A stretch of DNA of 20,418 nucleotides, taken from an uncultured Shinella sp. (lineage in GTDB: Bacteria; Pseudomonadota; Alphaproteobacteria; Rhizobiales; Rhizobiaceae). Position numbers and translations under genes: made by a program. The stretch is taken from positions 1 to 20,418 of the forward strand of contig NZ_CAMLFY010000079.1 in the NCBI RefSeq assembly GCF_946479415.1, given 5' to 3'. Of this stretch, positions 1-6,893 are shown piece by piece. Within the stretch, counting starts at the first letter, position 1. The number at the start of each line of letters is the position of its first letter. The notes below the pieces were generated by a model. It was not told the origin of the DNA. It worked only from the letters and a program-made list of their open reading frames with translations, and ran no database searches.

Positions 1-677
<677 letters not shown>

Positions 678-684
678 TGTTTTG

Positions 685-707
685 GCGGGCGCCCAATGGG
701 GGCCCGC
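685..707 (+). promoter_or_regulatory. Intercistronic hairpin between atpD and atpC
   Basis: GCGGGC at 685-690 pairs with GCCCGC at 702-707. Inside, CCC at 692-694 pairs with GGG at 698-700 around a three-base loop, with one G-G mismatch. No U run follows, so this is unlikely to be a full terminator. A stem here could protect the atpD end of the mRNA or reduce expression of epsilon relative to beta (1:3 in the enzyme). That role is inference. Confidence 0.5.
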
Positions 708-748
708 TGACCTTACTGGCCGTATGAAATCAGAAGAAGTGAATGGTC

Positions 749-1156
749 ATGGCTGACAATTTCAACTTTGAACTCGTCTCTCCCGAGCGGCTGCTGGTTT
801 CCGGCAGCGTCAGCGAAGTCGTCATTCCGGCGACCGAGGGCGAGATGACCGTCATGGCCAACCACGCGCCGACCATGACGACGATCAAGCCCGGTGTCGT
901 CACCGTGAAGTTCGCGGATGGCAAGAAGGACCGCTATGTGGTCTTCGGCGGTTTCGCCGACATCATCCCGACCGGCTGCACGCTGCTCGCCGAATCCGCC
1001 GTTCCGGCCGGTGAGGTCAAGAGCGACGAGATCACCCGCCGCATCGAAGCTGCCCGCGCGGAACTGGCCCACGCCAAGTCCGACGACCAGAAGTTCGGCA
1101 TCGAGACCTATCTCGCAGAGCTGACGACGCTTCAGGGCATCGTCGTTCCGGTCTGA
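749..1156 (+). CDS. atpC: F1F0 ATP synthase subunit epsilon
   Basis: Epsilon is the small central-stalk subunit that couples rotation and can inhibit ATP hydrolysis. The 135-residue product starts MADNFNFELVSPERLL and contains the beta-sandwich hallmark PATEGEMTVMANHAPTMT, followed by a short C-terminal helical part. Length fits the family (about 130-140 residues). An in-frame ATG also lies at 743, but the purine-rich ribosome site GAAGAAG at 733-739 sits nine bases from the ATG at 749 and only three from 743; MADN is also the usual rhizobial N-terminus. It is the last gene of the ATP synthase operon and is followed at once by a strong intrinsic terminator. Confidence 0.97.
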   Translation: MADNFNFELVSPERLLVSGSVSEVVIPATEGEMTVMANHAPTMTTIKPGVVTVKFADGKKDRYVVFGGFADIIPTGCTLLAESAVPAGEVKSDEITRRIEAARAELAHAKSDDQKFGIETYLAELTTLQGIVVPV

Positions 1157-1182
1157 TTCTTCTGCCGAACCTGCACCCATCG

Positions 1183-1207
1183 AACCCGCCTTTCCGGCGG
1201 GTTTTTT
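1183..1207 (+). terminator. Intrinsic terminator of the ATP synthase operon
   Basis: A perfect 8-bp stem, AACCCGCC at 1183-1190 and GGCGGGTT at 1196-1203, encloses a five-base loop and runs into six T residues (1202-1207). It lies 26 bases after the atpC stop. This is a textbook Rho-independent terminator and separates the ATP synthase genes from the downstream manC-type gene. Confidence 0.93.
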
Positions 1208-1383
1208 GTTGCCCTCAAAAAGCCGCCTGCCAGCAGAAGAACCTCTTTACCTTATCGCCAGGAAAATGCCTCCCGGCGACACAACCTCAGCGCGGGATTT
1301 GCTGTTTCTTTACGGCGTCGCGGGAGAGTGGCCGCACTATGCCGTCCGTCATGAAGGCGGGCCTTCGCGCAAGGACGAGGATG

Positions 1384-2811
1384 ATGAGCAGCAAGATCGT
1401 ACCCGTAATCATGGCCGGCGGTAAGGGCACGCGCCTGTGGCCCCTCTCGCGCGCCTCCGCACCGAAACAGTTCCTCGAATTCCTCGGCGAGACGACGCTG
1501 TTCCAGAAGACACTGGCGCGCGTGGCGGACGAGGCGCTCTATGAGGCCCCCGTCATCGTCACCAACAGCGACTTCCGCTTCCTCGTCGCCGAGCAGGCGC
1601 GCGCTGCGGACATGGCGCTGGCCTCGATCCTGCTCGAACCCGTCGCGCGCAACACGGCGCCGGCGCTTGCCGCGGCCGCAACGCTGGTGGCACGCCTCCA
1701 TGGCGATCAGGCGATCATGCAGGTTCTTGCCTCCGATCACGAGATTGATGCCGACGCCACCTATTTCGACTGCATCGTCAAGGCGCGCACTGCCGCCGAA
1801 GCCGGACGCCTCGTGACATTCGGCATCACGCCGCACGAACCAGCCACCGGCTATGGCTATATCGAGATCGGCGAGGATCTCGGCAATGGCGCCAATGCGG
1901 TGCGCCGTTTCGTCGAAAAGCCGGATCGCGACAAGGCCGCCGCGATGCTGGAGGCGGGCGGCTATCTCTGGAATTCCGGCATGTTCATGCTGCCGGTCGG
2001 GCTTTTCCTGCGCGAACTTCGCCAATATGCGCCAGAGGTACTGGACGCCGCCGCCGAAGCAGTTGCCAAGGCGCAGCACGACCTCGATTTCGAACGGCTC
2101 GACGAGGCGGCTTTTTCGCGCGCGCCTGATATTTCCGTGGACTATGCGATCTTCGAGAAGACGCCGATCGCCGCTGTCGTGCCGTCGCCCATCACCTGGT
2201 CCGATCTCGGCAGCTGGGATTCCGTCTGGAAGACTGGCAAGCAGGATGATGCCGGCAATGTCGCCGATGGCAGCACGACCGTGCTCGACACGCGCAATTC
2301 GCTGGTCATCTCCCGCGACATTCATGTCGCCGTGCAGGGCCTCGACAATATCGCCGTCATCGCCAGCGAGGATGCGGTCTATGTCGGACGGATGGAAGAC
2401 AGCCAGAATGTCGGCAAGCTGGTGAAACATCTGGCGAGCCTGCCGAAGACGGCGAAGCTGACCGAGACGCACCCGACCGCCTACCGCCCCTGGGGCGGCT
2501 ATACTTCTGTGCTGAATGGCGAGCGCTTCCAGGTGAAGCGGTTGTTCGTGACGCCGGGCAAGCGGCTGTCGCTGCAGAAGCACCATCATCGCTCCGAACA
2601 TTGGATCGTCGTGCGCGGCACGGCTGAAGTGACGATCGGCGACAAGACGATCCCGCTGCGCGAAAACGAATCGGTCTATATCCCGCAGGGCGAACTGCAT
2701 CGCCTCGCCAATCCCGGAAAGATCATGCTCGAACTGATCGAGGTGCAGACCGGCTCCTATCTCGGCGAGGACGATATCATCCGTATCGAGGACGAGTTCG
2801 GCCGCGGCTGA
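1384..2811 (+). CDS. manC: Mannose-1-phosphate guanylyltransferase / mannose-6-phosphate isomerase (bifunctional type II)
   Basis: The enzyme makes GDP-mannose from mannose-1-phosphate and GTP, and the fused C-terminal domain belongs to the type II phosphomannose isomerase family. Counting from 1384 (475 residues), the nucleotidyltransferase signature AGGKGTRLWPLSR is at residues 11-23, FVEKP at 176-180, and TWSDLGSWDSVW lies further on. The C-terminal cupin has the metal-site-like stretch HHHRSEHW near residue 400 followed by VRGTAEVTIGDK. Length matches AlgA/XanB/ManC proteins. Tandem ATGs at 1381 and 1384 follow AAGGA at 1371-1375; 1384 gives the better spacing (8 bases). It stands alone between a terminator and a converging gene, so partner genes for polysaccharide or LPS synthesis must lie elsewhere. 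Confidence 0.93.
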   Translation: MSSKIVPVIMAGGKGTRLWPLSRASAPKQFLEFLGETTLFQKTLARVADEALYEAPVIVTNSDFRFLVAEQARAADMALASILLEPVARNTAPALAAAATLVARLHGDQAIMQVLASDHEIDADATYFDCIVKARTAAEAGRLVTFGITPHEPATGYGYIEIGEDLGNGANAVRRFVEKPDRDKAAAMLEAGGYLWNSGMFMLPVGLFLRELRQYAPEVLDAAAEAVAKAQHDLDFERLDEAAFSRAPDISVDYAIFEKTPIAAVVPSPITWSDLGSWDSVWKTGKQDDAGNVADGSTTVLDTRNSLVISRDIHVAVQGLDNIAVIASEDAVYVGRMEDSQNVGKLVKHLASLPKTAKLTETHPTAYRPWGGYTSVLNGERFQVKRLFVTPGKRLSLQKHHHRSEHWIVVRGTAEVTIGDKTIPLRENESVYIPQGELHRLANPGKIMLELIEVQTGSYLGEDDIIRIEDEFGRG

Positions 2812-2815
2812 ACTG

Positions 2816-3448
2816 CTATTTCTCGCCGCGCCGCTTCGGCGGCGGGCAGCGGCCAAGCGCGCGGCATTCCGCATCCAGCCAGATGCCGGCGCCCTGCGTC
2901 ATCGCGGCCTGCTGCTGGCCGGCGAGCCGCGGTGTTGCGGCCCAGGCGGCCCCCTTGGTGACGAGTGTCTGCGCCAGATCCGCTTCCGCGACGGCGCAGG
3001 TCACGAAAGAGACCGTGCCGAGCCGGAAATCCTGCCGGCAGGTCAAGGTCCGGTTGGCAATCAGCCGGCGGAAATAGATGCGGGCCTGCTGGCCGCAGGC
3101 AACGAGATGCTGGTCATCGCCCCGGCAAAGTTTATTGGGGTGAACCGCAACGGCATCCGTCAGCACATAGAGCCGGCCGTCATGCTCAAAGGATGTGCTG
3201 TCGAAGACCTTGACGCGCGTCGTCGGTCGCAGGATGAGCGGTATGATTTTCCGCTCGATTTCCACGCGTTCCAAAGTCTGTTTCTTGCGGTCGACCCGCA
3301 CGGGCTTGTCGGTCCAGATCGGCTCGTCGGACAAGGGGCCGGATTGCAGCCCCGCCGCCAAGGCCTGAGTGCTGAGCGCGAGAAAGAGAAAAGCCGTAAG
3401 GAGGGCCTGATTGATCACGCTGCGCCTTGCTGTTGAAACCGCCATCAT
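2816..3448 (-). CDS. Exported staphylococcal-nuclease-fold protein, probably catalytically inactive
   Basis: A 210-residue product with a signal peptide: basic start, hydrophobic ALLTAFLFLALSTQALA, likely cleavage after ALA near residue 32. The mature part has the spacing of an SNase (thermonuclease) domain: RVKVFDSTSFEHDG, then CGQQARIYFRRLIANRTLTC, TCAVAEADLAQTLVTKGAAW and a final GIW. The residues that bind calcium and do catalysis in active nucleases are not evident: the VxDGDT motif reads VFDSTS and the DTPE region reads AVHP. I therefore infer a non-nuclease periplasmic role. ATGs occur at 3448 and 3445. It starts six bases after the preceding minus-strand gene, so they are likely cotranscribed, and its TAG stop is four bases from the manC stop. 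Confidence 0.72.
   Translation of the reverse strand: MMAVSTARRSVINQALLTAFLFLALSTQALAAGLQSGPLSDEPIWTDKPVRVDRKKQTLERVEIERKIIPLILRPTTRVKVFDSTSFEHDGRLYVLTDAVAVHPNKLCRGDDQHLVACGQQARIYFRRLIANRTLTCRQDFRLGTVSFVTCAVAEADLAQTLVTKGAAWAATPRLAGQQQAAMTQGAGIWLDAECRALGRCPPPKRRGEK
2829..2844 (+). terminator. Possible hairpin terminator for manC (UUCG tetraloop)
   Basis: CGCCGC at 2829-2834 and GCGGCG at 2839-2844 form a perfect 6-bp stem closed by the very stable C(UUCG)G tetraloop, 17 bases after the manC stop. There is no clear U run, so termination strength is uncertain. The hairpin lies inside the 3' coding end of the converging minus-strand gene, whose CPPPKRRGEK tail it encodes. Confidence 0.35.
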
Positions 3449-3454
3449 CTGCGC

Positions 3455-4294
3455 TCATTCGGCCGGAGCTTGCGCGGTGCTACCCGGCACATCAAGCCGT
3501 TCGGCAAAATTTTCCCGCAGCGGCAGCCAGCGGCTGCGGTCGAAATAATCCGGCAGATAGGAGCCGCGATCGCGCGTGCGGTCGGGCGTGACGATGAAAT
3601 TGTAGCGCGGCGTCTCGCTGAACTCCTTCTTGAGGAGGATGCGGTTGCCGAAGCGGATGATGTCGAACTCCTTCAGCGCGCGTATATCCGTGAAGATTTC
3701 CGGCGCATCCTCCCAGCGCACCTCGTCGAGGAAAACGCGGATCGCGGCGATGACGGCGTCTGTCACGGCATCCTGCGTCGTCTTGTCCTCGATGTTCAGC
3801 TTGATGCGGAAGGAGGATATGCGCGCTTCCGCGTTGCCTTTGATCGACAGGAAAGCGGAGGAGGGCGCCGCTGTGCCTGCGTCCGTGCGGGTGAATTCGC
3901 GGTAGGATTGGCATTCCCAGCTCTGCTTGTCGAAGATGCCGGCCTTCCAGCCGGAATTGGCGAAACCGGCGCGACGCAGCGCCTCACAGAGCGTTTCGGG
4001 CGCCTTGCGGATCGTGCGGACGAATTTCGTCTGCATGGGCGTGACGGGGACGAGGAGGCGTTCGGAGATGAGACCCTTGGGGCGGGGCATGCGGTTGCCC
4101 TTGAGATCATAGGGGCGAAGCGCGCGCGCCTCCGGCGTTGCCTTGATCGGCGCATAGCCGAAGCGGGCGAGCAGCAGGTTCAGATTGCGGTAGTCGTTGG
4201 CAAGCAGCACCGTTGCGCCGATCGCCCCGAGCAGCACGGCCGCAAAAAGCCCGAAGACGACCAACCCGGATCTGCCTTGCTTTCGCTGCGTCAT
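3455..4294 (-). CDS. Conserved rhizobial-type membrane-anchored protein of unknown function
   Basis: I do not recognise an enzyme family; it may belong to a rhizobial domain of unknown function such as DUF6030, but I cannot confirm that. The 279-residue product begins with a short basic segment and one strong membrane span, LVVFGLFAAVLLGAIGATVL, near residues 11-30. The rest would be periplasmic: a proline-rich linker, a region with two cysteines (TLCEALRRAGF and SWECQSYREF) that could form a disulfide, and a C-terminal region rich in aromatic and charged residues (LPDYFDRSRWLPLRENF). It lies between a two-span membrane protein gene (76 bases upstream) and the exported SNase-like gene (6 bases downstream), suggesting a shared envelope role. 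Confidence 0.7.
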   Translation of the reverse strand: MTQRKQGRSGLVVFGLFAAVLLGAIGATVLLANDYRNLNLLLARFGYAPIKATPEARALRPYDLKGNRMPRPKGLISERLLVPVTPMQTKFVRTIRKAPETLCEALRRAGFANSGWKAGIFDKQSWECQSYREFTRTDAGTAAPSSAFLSIKGNAEARISSFRIKLNIEDKTTQDAVTDAVIAAIRVFLDEVRWEDAPEIFTDIRALKEFDIIRFGNRILLKKEFSETPRYNFIVTPDRTRDRGSYLPDYFDRSRWLPLRENFAERLDVPGSTAQAPAE

Positions 4295-4370
4295 GCCGAC
4301 CCGCGCCGTTGCCCGTGCTGTACGGTCGATACCGGGCCTTCTGGCAAAGGCAGGGCCAAAGCCCGCGGGA

Positions 4371-4568
4371 TCAGCCGATCTCCCGCTCCTGATAGGCTAC
4401 AACCAGGGTGCCTGCAAGCGCGAGCGGCCAGGCAAGGCAAAGGAGCAGGCCGAGCGCGCGGTCCATGTCCCATCGGCCGCCATTCTCCTCGCCTTCGCGC
4501 AGGCTGCAATCGATGAAGCGCAGCGCGATGAAGGTATAGCCAGCCATGAGCAACGCGGTCAGCGTCAT
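4371..4568 (-). CDS. Small two-span inner-membrane protein, unknown function
   Basis: The 65-residue product has two hydrophobic stretches, TLTALLMAGYTFIALRFI near residues 2-19 and ALGLLLCLAWPLALAGTLVV near 39-58, joined by an acidic loop, and ends in a charged QEREIG tail. I recognise no family. The start at 4568 is preferred because GGAAGA lies just before it. The frame is open further, to an ATG at 4694, but that extension would cover two palindromes and reads as low-quality protein. It is followed 76 bases later by a membrane-anchored protein gene on the same strand. Small size keeps confidence moderate. Confidence 0.55.
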   Translation of the reverse strand: MTLTALLMAGYTFIALRFIDCSLREGEENGGRWDMDRALGLLLCLAWPLALAGTLVVAYQEREIG

Positions 4569-4663
4569 TCTTCCAGATCCCGTTTCAGGAAAGCGGAAAG
4601 CCTTTTTGAGGCATCCGGCTCCGTCGCGCATGATCTCGCTCCGGAACATCTCCCATATGAACC

Positions 4664-4678
4664 AAAGTGTGACACTTT
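4664..4678. promoter_or_regulatory. Perfect palindrome upstream of the small membrane gene (possible operator)
   Basis: AAAGTGT at 4664-4670 and ACACTTT at 4672-4678 are perfect inverted arms around a single central G. The site is in the 147-base gap between the LysR stop and the start at 4568. A dyad this short and symmetrical fits a dimeric repressor or activator site better than a terminator. The binding protein is unknown. Confidence 0.4.
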
Positions 4679-4691
4679 TTGCCCGCTTCGC

Positions 4692-4707
4692 CAATAGAAA
4701 CCTATTG
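4692..4707. repeat. Inverted repeat just after the LysR gene
   Basis: CAATAG at 4692-4697 and CTATTG at 4702-4707 form a perfect 6-bp inverted repeat with a four-base spacer, nine bases beyond the LysR stop on the minus strand. It is AT-rich with no U run, so it is a weak terminator at best. It may belong with the palindrome at 4664-4678 as part of a control region. Confidence 0.35.
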
Positions 4708-4715
4708 ATGCCCGA

Positions 4716-5648
4716 TCAGGTACTTTCGGAGATGCGGGTGCAAAGCAGGTGCTCATGCAGCCGCAGTACGGCGGGAGGCGCGGTGCGGAATTTCGGCAGG
4801 CCGAGGTGATAGCCGTAACCGGTCGGGAGGCTGGTCCGGCCGAGCTGCACGAGGGTGCCTTTGCCCAGCTGATCCGCGATGAGGCCGAGGCTGCCGAGCG
4901 CCACGCCATCGCCGCCGAGTGCCGCATCGATAGAGAGCGCATAGGTGGAGAAGGTGAGGTGCGGGCGCGGTGGCGGCACGCGCCGAAAGGCCTCCGGCGC
5001 CACGCGCTCCAGCCAGGGGCGGAAGGAAATCCAGTTGGCGTTGAAGCGCTCGTAGTCGATGAGGTCGAGGTTGCCGAGGTCCATGGGGCTGACGGCGGCC
5101 GCATCGAGCCCCTTGCGGGCGATGTAATCGGGTGCGGCGACGGGCGCCAGTTCTTCCGCCACCAGCAGTGTCAGATCCCAGCGCGGATGCTCGCCCGCCG
5201 AATAGAGGATCACGAGATCGTTGTTTTCGGAGGCGAGATCGGCCGGGCTGTCGGATGTGGTGAGGCGGATGGCGATATCGGGATTGTCGCGGGAAAAATC
5301 CCGCAGGCGCTTTCCAAGCCACAGATGGGAGACCGAGCCCGAGGCGGCGAGCGCGATGCTCGGCCCGGCGCCGGTGCGAAAGGGTTCCAGGCTTTCCTCG
5401 AGATAATCGAGCGAGGCGCGCACGCGCTGGAACAGCTTTTCGCCGCGCGGCGTCAGCGTCAGGTTCTTGCCCTGGCGGGTGAAGAGCGGCGCGCCGAGAT
5501 GATCCTCCAGCCCCTTGATGCGGCGGCTGACGGCGGCCTGGGTGATGTTCAGCTCCCGTCCGGCACGGGAAAAGTTCATGTGCCGGCAGGCAGCGTCGAA
5601 GACGCGGAAGGCTTCCAGCGGTATATGGGCGAGCATCGTTGCTTTCAT
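4716..5648 (-). CDS. LysR-family transcriptional regulator (GcvA-like)
   Basis: The 310-residue product has a typical LysR layout. The N-terminal winged helix-turn-helix spans about residues 12-70, with FSRAGRELNITQAAVSRRIK as the helix-turn-helix and GAPLFTRQGKNLTLTPRG as the wing. A linker helix follows, then a two-lobed periplasmic-binding-like effector domain (about 95-300) containing GSVSHLWLGKRL and GDGVALGSLGLIADQL. The second ATG, at 5636, gives a start (MLAHIPLEAF) closer to GcvA-type proteins and may be the true one. The gene is divergent from the alcohol dehydrogenase operon, with about 93 bases between them, the classic arrangement for a LysR activator and its target. The inducer is unknown. 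Confidence 0.92.
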   Translation of the reverse strand: MKATMLAHIPLEAFRVFDAACRHMNFSRAGRELNITQAAVSRRIKGLEDHLGAPLFTRQGKNLTLTPRGEKLFQRVRASLDYLEESLEPFRTGAGPSIALAASGSVSHLWLGKRLRDFSRDNPDIAIRLTTSDSPADLASENNDLVILYSAGEHPRWDLTLLVAEELAPVAAPDYIARKGLDAAAVSPMDLGNLDLIDYERFNANWISFRPWLERVAPEAFRRVPPPRPHLTFSTYALSIDAALGGDGVALGSLGLIADQLGKGTLVQLGRTSLPTGYGYHLGLPKFRTAPPAVLRLHEHLLCTRISEST

Positions 5649-5662
5649 AATCTGAAGTTATC

Positions 5663-5688
5663 AAAAATCCTGAAAAATCCAAGGATTT
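5663..5688. promoter_or_regulatory. Candidate LysR operator in the divergent control region
   Basis: The 93-base gap between the LysR gene and the dehydrogenase operon is strikingly AT-rich for this genome. AAAAATCC occurs twice at 5663-5670 and 5673-5680, exactly ten bases (one helical turn) apart. The second copy forms an inverted repeat, AAATCC-AA-GGATTT, at 5675-5688. An outer pair AATCTGA occurs at 5649-5655 and 5692-5698. Phased dyads of this kind are usual LysR targets. I cannot fit a clean T-N11-A box, so the exact site is inference. Confidence 0.5.
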
Positions 5689-5741
5689 GAAAATCTGACA
5701 TTGTGATGCACGGTCTCGAAAATCATTTCCGGGGAACTTCC

Positions 5742-6884
5742 GTGACATTCGCGACCTCATTCGTACCCGACATCCGTTTCGGCGAAGGCGTTCATGCCAG
5801 CATCGCCTCCTCCGCCGGCGCGCTGGAAGCCCGGAGCGCGCTCGTCGTCATCGACGGCTTTCTCGCCGCAAACGGACTGGGCGAGCGTCTTGCCGCCCAG
5901 TTCGCAGCGGAAGGGATTGCGGCGGAGTTTTTCTCCGGCTTTGCCGGGGAACCGAAACTTGCGCATGTCGAGGCGGCAAGCAGTGCTGCGCGGGGAAAAG
6001 ACCTCGTCGTCGGCATCGGTGGTGGTTCGGCACTGGACATCGCCAAGATCGCGGCCTGTGTCGCGGCGGCCGATAACGACCCCATGCACTATGCGCTGGC
6101 CGCCAATCCGCTGCCGAAGAAACCTCTGAAGAAGATCATGGTGCCGACGACGGCGGGAACGGGTTCGGAAACCTCCGCGACGACGATCTTCGCCGGGCCG
6201 GAAGGCAAGAAACTCTGGATCTGGGGGCCGGAGACCAAAGCGGATCTCGTGCTGCTCGATCCGGCGCTGACCGTGACCTTGCCGGCCAACCTGACGGCCT
6301 GGTGCGGCCTCGATGCCTTCGTGCATGCCTTCGAGGCGGCGACCAACCGCAACGCCCACGCCGGTGCTGCGCTCTATGCGCATGCGGCGCTCGCCCTGCT
6401 GACGGAAGCGCTGGAGACGGCGGTGAAGAACCCGGCGGATATCGCGGCGCGCGGCAAGGTGCTGCTCGGCTCCTGTTATGCCGGTGTGGCCATCGACAAT
6501 TGCGGCACGGCGATCGCCCACAATATCAGCCACGCGCTCGCCGGCCTTGCACCCGTGCACCACGGGCTTGCAACGGCGCTGGGCTTCGAGGCGACACTGG
6601 CCTGGCTTGCCGAGGCCGATACGGCCGAACTTACGGCCGCGGCGCGCGCTTGCGGTCTTTCCGATCCGGCGCTGCTGCCGGGTTTCGTCAGCGATCTCAT
6701 GGACCGCTGCGGCATTGTTCGCGCACTGCCCAGGGCCTTTGCCGATTTTTCCGCCGAAGATCTCGCCCGCGAAATGCGCGCGCCGGAAAACCAGCCGATG
6801 CGCCGCGCGACGATCCGCGAGGTCTCGGATGCCGATATCGACAATATCGCCGCCACGATGATGGTGCTGCCCCGCACGCTTTGA
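5742..6884 (+). CDS. Iron-containing (group III) alcohol dehydrogenase
   Basis: This NAD(P)-dependent dehydrogenase family interconverts alcohols and aldehydes or ketones using a bound divalent metal. Counting from the GTG at 5742 (380 residues), the nucleotide-binding stretch GIGGGSALDIAK is at residues 91-102 and PTTAGTGSETS follows. The metal ligands are all present: D191 and H195 in GLDAFVHAFEA, H260 in AIAHNISHALAG and H274 in VHHGLATA. The GTG start is preferred because GGGGAA at 5731-5736 lies five bases upstream and the protein then begins TFATSFVPDIRFG, as usual for the family. In-frame starts at 5703 (GTG) and 5706 (ATG) would add about 12 residues. It is the first gene of a three-gene operon. 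The substrate cannot be read from sequence. Confidence 0.92.
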   Translation: MTFATSFVPDIRFGEGVHASIASSAGALEARSALVVIDGFLAANGLGERLAAQFAAEGIAAEFFSGFAGEPKLAHVEAASSAARGKDLVVGIGGGSALDIAKIAACVAAADNDPMHYALAANPLPKKPLKKIMVPTTAGTGSETSATTIFAGPEGKKLWIWGPETKADLVLLDPALTVTLPANLTAWCGLDAFVHAFEAATNRNAHAGAALYAHAALALLTEALETAVKNPADIAARGKVLLGSCYAGVAIDNCGTAIAHNISHALAGLAPVHHGLATALGFEATLAWLAEADTAELTAAARACGLSDPALLPGFVSDLMDRCGIVRALPRAFADFSAEDLAREMRAPENQPMRRATIREVSDADIDNIAATMMVLPRTL

Positions 6885-6893
6885 GGATCCGCC

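Noticed and set aside
1206..1424. Small plus-strand ORF between atpC and manC
   Set aside because: It starts in the terminator T run, overlaps the manC start in another frame and has no convincing ribosome site or protein features.
1252..2874. 540-codon minus-strand open frame opposite manC
   Set aside because: Covers the confident manC gene in antisense and has low-complexity Arg/His/Asp-rich translation.
4569..4694. N-terminal extension of the small two-span membrane protein to an ATG at 4694
   Set aside because: It would add 42 residues without clear features and would place coding sequence over both palindromes; a ribosome-site-like GGAAGA precedes the ATG at 4568 instead.
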